From positions 45,034,501 through 45,098,500 of the forward strand of contig NC_092587.1 of NCBI RefSeq assembly GCF_047663525.1: a DNA stretch of 64,000 nucleotides. The letters run 5' to 3'. The notes beneath the pieces were generated by a model. It had not been told where the DNA came from. It did no database searches and saw nothing but the letters and a program-made list of their open reading frames with translations. This DNA is from Anas platyrhynchos (lineage: Eukaryota > Chordata > Aves > Anseriformes > Anatidae). The position numbers and the translations under genes were made by a program. The first letter of the stretch is position 1. Each line of letters opens with the position of its first letter. Shown one piece after another: positions 55,496 to 64,000 of the stretch.

Positions 55496-56738
55496 TATTG
55501 ATTTAGCAATATTTTTTATAGAGATTGCTGCAATATCTGTCACCACATGCATTAGCAAATTTCAGCTTTCTTACAGCCATCTGGATATTGCATCTGCAAA
55601 ATTAAAAGCATAATTTGTGTCATTCAGTTATTGAAGCTTCCATTAATTCAGTTTTACGGTGCTTTTAGATGAACTGGTGGACACTGGGGGTGTGAAGCAG
55701 CCTTACTCTATGTTTGTTATCTAGGGGAAATTCTTATATATGATACAGATTTTTAAAGCCTGAAAACAAGAAGAGGGAAATCCAAACTGGATTCTGAAAA
55801 CATTTTGATATCTAAATGGCTCTTTAGATTGTAAAATAGTTTTCTTAATACTGTCCTGCAGCTTAGAAACAAGGTATGCAGAGTTTTGTAAAAATCTGAA
55901 TCTTCTTTCAGGCTCTGGTGATGAGTTTTCAGTTTTATTACAGTCTTTTAGAAATTTCTTCAAGTATATGCTCTGTCCACTGCCTTCAACATGTGTTGCT
56001 CTTCTCCAGCGCTGCAGAAGAAAATGTGTAGAAGGAAGGAAGAGGGGAACACAGTTACATTTTTCTGTTATTTGGATTATATGCTGCTTGATACAGCATT
56101 TGAAACTAAGCATGGTTTACTAAGCTGAAGACATGAGTTTGCTGTTTGAAAGCTAGGTGCTTTGAATTTTTGTCAGCTGCTTATTGTGATGGGATCAATT
56201 TTTTTGGCGAACATGCATGTCAGAGTACCTTTGTTTCATAACATTACCTGCCCTACAATGAAACAAGTGTATCTGAATAATGGTGATATCCTTCACAAAG
56301 GTAGAAATGAAACATTGTGGCTAGGAGTTTGGGATCGCTTACTCCTCTTGTCAGGCTTTTTCTCTGAATGAAATGAACTGAAATACACATTGAATCTTAA
56401 CCTGTACCATTGTGTCTTTTCATGGGTGAGAGATTTCTTGCTAAAGAGCAGCTTTTCTTGCAAGGTTTTCTGTGGACTGCTTTGCTGTGATAAGCAGATA
56501 GCTTCCAGTTTTGTATCTTTTTCCTTTGTTAGGCTTTGTGGACAAGTGTTTAATGCAGTGGTTTTAAAGATTGCCAGCAGGACTCTAGATTTCACTATGC
56601 ACAATCCCAATAGCGTGCCTGTTGTACTACCTGTAGTTAGAAAGGGGTCATCATCACTGTCAGGGTTTGACTCTTCAGTTGTTCAGATCCCAAATACTGT
56701 CAGAGATCAGGAGTTGCTGACACAGGCTTCTATAAGAC

Positions 56739-56763
56739 TTTTTTTTTTTTTTTTTTTTTTTTT
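56739..56763 (+). repeat. Poly(T) tract (T)25
   Basis: Uninterrupted run of 25 T in BLTP3B intron 1; simple repeat without an attached retroposon body that I recognise. Confidence 0.9.
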
Positions 56764-59700
56764 GTCTTTTAATATCATTGACTAAAATTTCCTTTCTAGC
56801 TAACCTGTGGTCTAATAGGGAGACCTCTGTGTGTCTTCAAGATCCATGCCTTTCTATAAAAGAATTTTTACTGAAGTGTAAGTCTGAGAAGCATGAAGGA
56901 AAGCTTCTAAACTTGCCTCTGTATGAAATTAGCCCCACTGACTGTGATATTCTGCATCTTAATTGCTTATTAACTCTGAAGTTTACCAATGATAGCGCAT
57001 ACTTCAACTTGAAAAAGAAAATCACATTTTTTGTTTTAGTCATACATATTTGGTGTTTTTACACAGGTGCACACAAAGAAAAATCTTAAGTGGCTGAAAA
57101 ACGTTTGTGGTAGAAATCCAGGTCACTTTCTGTTCGTGGCAGTATCTGAGGTTCTGGGTGAACTTGCTTTAGCTCACCTGCAGCAGTAGATGCAAAACTA
57201 AGATTTCAGTAGAAGAAAATTGCAGTATGTTTCACGATAACTTTATCCATCACATAGTTGGAAAATCATCCTAAAATGCCTAGGAAGATTAATTCTACAA
57301 AGAGTGACATAAGGATTGCACGGATCCAAGGGATCGGTTGATCCTGCTGTGCGCAGCGGTATCGCATCAGCGGGTACGGCCTCACCAATGTCAGTCCCGG
57401 CTAATATTTGACCTGTGTGTCACTCTGCTTGGTACCTGTGAGATACACCTTTTTGGTGGGGCACATTGCCACCCCAAGAGATTGGGGTTATTTCTTTTTG
57501 AACCTACTGGTGTAGCAGGGTTACGTACTTGGAGTAGTTTCTTCTTGTAAGCAATTACCTGTAGTTGTTTGGATGACCTTTGAAACTTCCAACTAGTAGC
57601 ACAAGAAGCAAGGGGTGTGCGCTTCTTTTCACCCTACTGAATATCCTACTTCTGTCTTACTGCAGTTTTGTGAAAGTTATCCCATTTTTTTAGCCAGCCA
57701 AAGAACACAAAGCATGTACTTTCCCTAGAATAAGCGTAAAACAGGTTCCTTCTCTGCTTACACTGAAGGATTTACAGGATGTTTTCTACATGACTGACTT
57801 TATTGGCTTATGTAGTATACGGAAGGACTTCAAAGCACAACATAGGTGGGTGGAACAATCTGCATTGTTCTGAATAAGTCTATATTTAATCTGAATGCGT
57901 ACAGAAAGTGTTATCTGTTTATTACAAACCTCGTGCTGCTGAACCCAGTGAAAGAATCGAGCCTGAAAAAAATGGAACAGGCAGTAAAGCAAAACTGCTT
58001 GGGGTGGCGGAAGAAAACAGAAAGATACAAAAAGTATTGAATTTCAAACATAAAGGAACTTAAGAAATACAGCACAATGTAAAATTTTATTACAATTCTA
58101 AGTGAAGACTTCATGCAAACGATTTTGCCTGTGTGAAAGTGTTGGTAGTATTCTGATAAATATAAAAGAATCAATGAATGTATTTTTTTCAATAATAAAA
58201 AAACCTTTTCATTTCTATTTTTATTAGTAGCTTCACAGTTGTGTTTTAAGCTTTTACAGCAGAATGTCATATAAAAAGCTGAACTTAAATTGCTGTGGTG
58301 CTTTGTTTGAATTTATAAAGTTTATTTTGGAGATAAACTGGCAATAATCTATTTGCTGGTAGAGTTCTTAATCAGTACATTTATTAATATTAAGATATAA
58401 ATTATTAAATCTTGTGTGTCCCCATTCATAAAAATCTCTTGAGACTTCAGGAGCATTTGGGTTAATAAAATAAATTCACTGAATTTTATTTCCAACTTTC
58501 AGTTTGTTTTATATGTTTTTTGCAAAGGCATTATAAATCTGGATGGTGATTTTGCAGACATTTGTACCATTAAAGTTCTGCTGAAGTTTTGTTTGTCAGA
58601 CAAGTCTTGTGTATACATATTAAAAATTAATGCATTTACAGAATCGCCATGAATTAATCAGTAGCATTTTAGTTGCATAGTATGTGATCATTTCCTTTGA
58701 AGCAATTCTCACAACAGGCTTACAGGGAAATAGGTTTCCAGAATTAAAATGATATAGAAGATTACTTCATGTACAAGCAGCTGATACACAAGTGCAAAGC
58801 AAAGCATTCTTAGGAAGAAGGGTATTTAAATAATGCCTGTGGGGAATAAAATTGTTATGTTTAAACAAGTATGCAGTAGGGAAGAATCAAAACTAAATGC
58901 AGTGTTTTTTTTTTTTTGTTTTTTTTTTTAACATTTGGTATTTCTCCTGAAGCCTTAGTGTTTTTTATATCAAAGAGGTATAAAACTATGTACAAAACTT
59001 TGAGTAGAAGGTGATTGTTAAAGTGTATTTGGTTTTAATTCCAGTTTTCTTGTACAAGCAGACTGGGCAAAGGATATCAAATGATTTCTGCTGAAACACT
59101 AACAGAATTAGGAAGGCTTACACAAATTAATTTGTTTCATGAATTTATTTATTTATCTATTTATTGAAAATAATGAGAATAATTGCTAACAACTAATTAT
59201 GTGAGAAATACCTACCTAATTTTTGGCAGGTTGCTGGGGAATCAAGGTTTCTTAAACAGTAGGTCCTGCAGTTCTTCTGTACACCTCTGAGGAGCTGATG
59301 CTAACCAAAGTTTGGATCTATTCATTCTGTCATCTTCTTGTTAGAACAATCAGGAGAGGAATGTAAGAAGTACACGAGCTCCGGCTCAGGCTGTGGCTTT
59401 CCATCCTTTCAGGCTTCCTAGCGTGGATCTAGGAGCCTTGTGCCTAGATGTGTGAGGCAGGACCCTGGCACAAATGGTGTGGCAGTTCTGCCATGCAACT
59501 ACCGTACAGCTTGGAAGCGCCAGAGCTTTTGTTTTCTCAGACTGGTTGGCTTCTTCATCTGACTCCTGAGGAGGCAACCGTGGGACCCACAATTTTCACG
59601 TTGTAGCTGCTCCCATTGCTTGGGGATCTGGAGACTGTAGAAAAATTCTCATTCATAACTACTACATTCATATCTGTAATGCGGTTCTGTGATAAATCTC

Positions 59701-62700
59701 TTAAACATCATTCAGATATCCTAACAAATAGCCTATGAAGGGCTGGGATTGTACTGTCCCTGCAATAATAGAGTGTAAGCATTAGTTATATTTAGTCTGA
59801 GGCATCTTTTCAAAGTGAGGACAGTTAACAAAGCATTTCTTTTATTCCATTGCCGCTTGATTTGTTAAGTTAAATATTCTGTTTTTTAAAATGTTGAGAG
59901 GCTTAATGTAGTACAGTTTCAAACCCTGTGAAATCAGGAAGTGCTGGTCCTTGTCGCACTGCCACAAGTACAGAATGAAACCCAGCGAGTCCTGCTCCCT
60001 TATCTCTGTAGAGTCACGTTTCTGTAAGGTGACTTTTAAACAGGTGTAGTGGAGATGCTGAATAGGAACAAATAACGTGGGCTGAGAAATCTCAGGCAAA
60101 ACAAAACTGAAAAGTTGTCTCCCATTTCAAAATACACTAACAGCCTCTTACATGCTGCAGCTCCAGGGTAGCTGCCTTCTCACATTCCAAATATACTTAC
60201 TGAGTGTCTCTGAAACCGCCTGGCAGTATTATATGGATCCTTTTCCGCATGATTGAATTTTTCTACATAAGCTGTTCATTTAAACACAGCTGCAGTATCT
60301 TAGTATCAGACAGTAAGGGATGTTCTCATGGGAATGTAGCACTTCATACAGCTCTATTTCCTTTTCAGTTGTAGAATGTCTTAATGTATAGCAAACTGTT
60401 GTGACTGCGGTTCTCTTTAGCTAAAAATCTCTTACATTATTGTATCACTCCTTTTTCCCCTTTGAACTTGCTCCCTTGTGTGTCCCCTGTGTCCCGTTCC
60501 CTGCAGCGATCCCTGCTGGAGATTGGTTTGCTGTGAATATCCTTACTACCAAAATGAGCACCAGAAGCTTCTCAGAAACCGTGGCAACTGACCACTTGCT
60601 TTCACCAGGAATAGGGGCCTTTTGTCTGAATACCTTGCCCTCAGGTAACTTCCCCTCTCCCACCTTTGTTGATTAAATGTAAGAGGTGGTATGTATTTAT
60701 ACAGATTTGGGACTGAAATGAATTCTATAAAATGTTGATTGGATTTTCTCTCTTTTATTTTTGGAACTTACAATTCTGCAAAAAGTAATTGCTTGCCATG
60801 CACTTGTGTTTAAAAACAAGTCCTATACTAAATTTACAAAACTGACTTGGGAAGTACAACAGCAATCCTGTTATAAACATATATTTACGTGTAATTTCTA
60901 AATGTAATCTTTTAGGTGTATCTCCATACCTACAGGCTACTTGACATTTGCTGTTTACTGTTTTCACCTACTTATTTCCTTTGTGCAACTTAATCTTTAT
61001 TTTCTTTCTATTGATATATATTTGGAGGATCAGTCAGCTTTTATCCTGGTTTATGTAAGAGAATAACTGATTTTTAAAACAATTAAAATAGGTCTTATAG
61101 TTTGTCGTATTGAAAAATCTTTTTTTGGTGTAAAATCTGATTGCTTAGCATTAATGAGATATCTGCTAATGTTACATAAATAAATGGTGCAGTTTCCAGA
61201 AGGCAGATGGTGTCATGCTTTTATGCTTCATTCTTGTTTCTTGGTTTAAATTTATAAAATTATTTTGCGTCAAGTGCCTTTTCTGTGCATTAGTTACAGA
61301 ATCTCGTGTTTTGACTGGAATGGAGCAGTTACCAACTATCAACAGATTCTCAATGTTATGTGTTATTTTTGCTGCCTGCAATATGGAAATAGCATGTACC
61401 TTCCCAGATGTGTCTTAGCATATTAAGGATTTTGTTTTCTTGTACTCAACGTACACGTTAAGGTCTGTTGTGTATAAGATTGTCAAGTTTGAAACAGATT
61501 TTTTGGTTTTGATGGCATTGACCATTTGTATGCATGATTAATGATGCATGAGAAAGCTCGTGGAATAGAGAAGCTGATACTGGTCTGTGCGAGGTTTTAT
61601 CATAAATGAAAGATTGAGCAATATTTTACATACAAGGTGATTAGCATTCATGCAATGAAAGCTCCTCATCTCTGTGCAGTGCTTGGCTATTTCTGAGCAG
61701 ATTTGCTGCATGACATGTAATTATCTAATAGCTATTGATGACAGCAGCTGTTTCAGTTCTATCTGTACCCAAAGAACAACCAATACCTTCCTTTACAAAT
61801 AGAAAGAAGTAATTTCCTGTATGTATTATTACAGAACTAATTAGGGGGGTGATTTATATACTGCTAAGAGAGTTGGTGGGAATGTCAGTATTTGAGAAAG
61901 CATTGACTTAAAAATGGGACTTTGAGCACCTTTGAGTGTATTAAGTTGTCTTTGGGAAGGCAGCTGAGTCCATGCTGAAGCCTGTCTGTGTAGCGATTAA
62001 ATAGAAGCAGTTATTTGGGAGGCATTAGAAAAGTAAATATTTAGGCACCCGCCCTCTAGGACGGGAGAGATAAGGGGAATGGCGCGACAGGTTGGGGAAG
62101 CATGGGCTGGGTGCTGAGTCAGGATGCCAGTTAGTGATCTGCCTGGTCAGGGGTGGGGAAAGAAGATATGTCTTTAGACTATGACAGGTCAAAAGGCCTG
62201 ATAAGAGTCGTTCAGGTATTCCAAGTCATGTTTCTTAGCATGAAAAGTCCTGCCTGAAGCTGTAGGGTCACAGGTGGTGGTGTGGTCACATCTGGTGTGT
62301 GTGTGTTCTGTTTTTTTTTTTTTTTTAACAGCTGAGATCTGTAGGTCCAGGCAAGGTATGCAAACAGGAATGCCCTCTAAAAGGGCATTAGGGTAAAGGT
62401 GTTAGACTCTCCTCTTGTAGAAATTGTTGTCAGTGGGTGGAAGAAGGTGCCAGTCTGGTACTATAGACAGGCAATGGTAGGTGTTCTTGAGAAATCTGCA
62501 GGTTGGTGCAGCTGCTGCAGTTCGTGTTGCCATTTATGAGTCTCCTGTGATTACCTATATGAGAATATAGGGAATGGCAGCCCTATATATTGGCAGTGTA
62601 TTCACTGTTAGCGTCCTCTTGCCAGAAAAGTGTATGGTATTTGAGAATCCACACAAGACACAGCCTTGCCGATACAGATGACTTCTGGACAAAGGCTGGA

Positions 62701-64000
62701 GGATAGCCTCTGAGACCATCAAAATTATGCCAGTTGGCTTGTTGGTTACCTGCTAATAGTGGTGGTGAGCTTTTTGCAGTGTTATGGCCATTTTCTTTTT
62801 GTGGTGCAGGCTGGGAGAATGTCATTTTTTGTGTGAGGGTTTTAGTCCAGAAATATTAAAATTCATCCTCACAAGTTTTTATTTTCAGCTTACTCTACTG
62901 TGAAAATTCTTCAGTAAAGAATTTGAAGTGTTTTTGCATCAGTGTATGTCTGGTCAATTGTACTGTGCTGAAGGCATAAAAGCTATTACTCCTCCCTACA
63001 GATCTTACCACGAGTGCCTGATTTTTTAATTCTACTAAACTTTTGATTTTGGTACTGTGTTCTATCCTGGTGGTCCATGGTCATTAAAATGTTCTGTAAT
63101 GAGCATTTCCCTTTATTGGTTTTAAAGTCATTCTCTTTTGGCTTGGTGTGTCTTTTTTGTTCTTACATTGATAAATGCGTACCCAATTAACTTTCTGTGT
63201 AGTGTTCATTACTTCATCATTATTTTTTCTGTTTATTCTATCAGTTTTTAAATTGGCTTTAATGTTTTCAGAAATGAATGTTTTAACCAAAATGAGGGCA
63301 TGCTATCGTATTTTATGGTGAAATCTCGTGCTACTTCCCATTCATTTTTTTTATATAGTAGTACTTGAACCTTCTTATATGTCAGACAGTTTTTTATCAT
63401 TTTCTCTTATCTTCCAATTTTATTTTCTTAAAACAAAAATAAACAAACAAAAACCCCTTTTATTTACAATTCATGGAAATTACTGGGTTTTATCTTCCAA
63501 CGTCTAGTATCTAGCATCATCAATGAGTCAGCTGTTGTTGCAAAGCCGCTTGTTGATCTGTTGAGTTCTGCAGAAGGTCAGTTTTCTGAGGACTTGATGA
63601 ATGTGACTTTAATGTTACCTGTCAGCTATCACACATTTTAACTCATTCTCTGGAGCAAAAAATCATTTACTCCAAATCTTACATAAACCACAGTTAATGA
63701 TTTCATTCTGGGTGAAATACTGCTGTGATGCACTGCATTAAAAATAGAACATCTCTAGGACAGCCAGAATTCACTCAAAGGTTTCTGTTACTCACAGTCT
63801 ACTACCTTTTCCACTACCTTTATATTTCTGCTTATCCTTTGGGCTTATTACGTGGTGCTCTTGCAGTCTCCTGACCAATTTCTACTAACCTTAAGCCACT
63901 TAATGTATACTTAATTTCTGTACCAGCTTTTGTGACATCTCAATTGCAGTTGTTTTGTTCTTTTAAGTACAAAGAAAAGATAAAGTTGCTTGATTCTAAT

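Larger units (their letters stand above)
53305..64000 (+). other. BLTP3B: BLTP3B intron 1 (continues past window)
   Basis: Starts in the CpG island and becomes AT-rich after about 53.8 kb. Contains T18 plus a CR1 fragment (55386-55495), T25 (56739-56763), a small CpG-bearing block (57310-57410), a GC-richer block (59375-59630), a short TTTA/TTTATC repeat (about 59145-59166) and T-rich stretches. Frames such as 56390-56785 (131 codons) and 60440-60676 (78 codons) match nothing I know and are not called. Confidence 0.8.

Noticed and set aside
60440-60676. 78-codon frame preceded by a pyrimidine tract and CAG, considered as BLTP3B exon 2
   Set aside because: It lacks the FTKNLSPDKINLS sequence expected after MAGIIKKQILKHLSR.
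1-64000. tRNA, rRNA, microRNA, CRISPR or prokaryote-like operons
   Set aside because: I saw no cloverleaf box A/B pairs, spaced identical repeats or ribosome-binding-site-linked gene runs. A covariance-model search (tRNAscan-SE, Infernal) would be decisive.

Overview
This is a piece of a vertebrate nuclear genome, almost certainly a bird. Genes are split into small exons with GT-AG introns, promoters lie in compact CpG islands within AT-rich DNA, and the interspersed repeats are avian CR1 retroposon 3' ends (both orientations) plus an avian ERVL-type solo LTR. I cannot name the species. There is no prokaryotic, CRISPR or operon-like content.

Three genes are present. (1) SCYL2 (CVAK104), minus strand: a predicted non-coding first exon in the CpG island near 38.4 kb, then 17 coding exons from 33618 down to the stop at 8004. 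I traced every splice junction; the exons sum to 2793 nt (930 residues plus stop), and the reading frame is intact. (2) ACTR6 (ARP6), minus strand: 11 coding exons from the ATG at 48517 to the stop at 40454, giving 396 residues, with a poly(A) signal at 40310-40315. (3) The first coding exon of BLTP3B (UHRF1BP1L/SHIP164), plus strand, 53261-53304. The rest of that gene is beyond the right edge, so 53305-64000 is its first coding intron.

Layout: 1-2028 intergenic; 2029-2494 CR1; 2495-8003 SCYL2 3' UTR and flank; 8004-38.5 kb SCYL2; 38.6-40.3 kb a short gap; 40.3-48.6 kb ACTR6; 48.8-52.8 kb intergenic between divergently transcribed ACTR6 and BLTP3B; 52.8-53.7 kb BLTP3B CpG island; then BLTP3B intron 1. 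Relative to human 12q23.1 (BLTP3B, ACTR6, DEPDC4, SCYL2) the window is inverted, and there is no visible DEPDC4 in the 1.7-kb gap where it would be expected.

The three proteins do not form a pathway: SCYL2 acts in clathrin/AP2 vesicle traffic, ACTR6 in H2A.Z-depositing chromatin remodelling, and BLTP3B in endosomal lipid transfer. I saw no novel protein system. The best leads are in the promoters: a perfect 15-bp inverted repeat carrying two ETS sites at SCYL2, a CTATGG/TAACC element shared by the SCYL2 and ACTR6 5' regions that creates an upstream start codon in each, two uORFs ahead of BLTP3B, and a sense-oriented solo LTR in the intron after the first SCYL2 coding exon.
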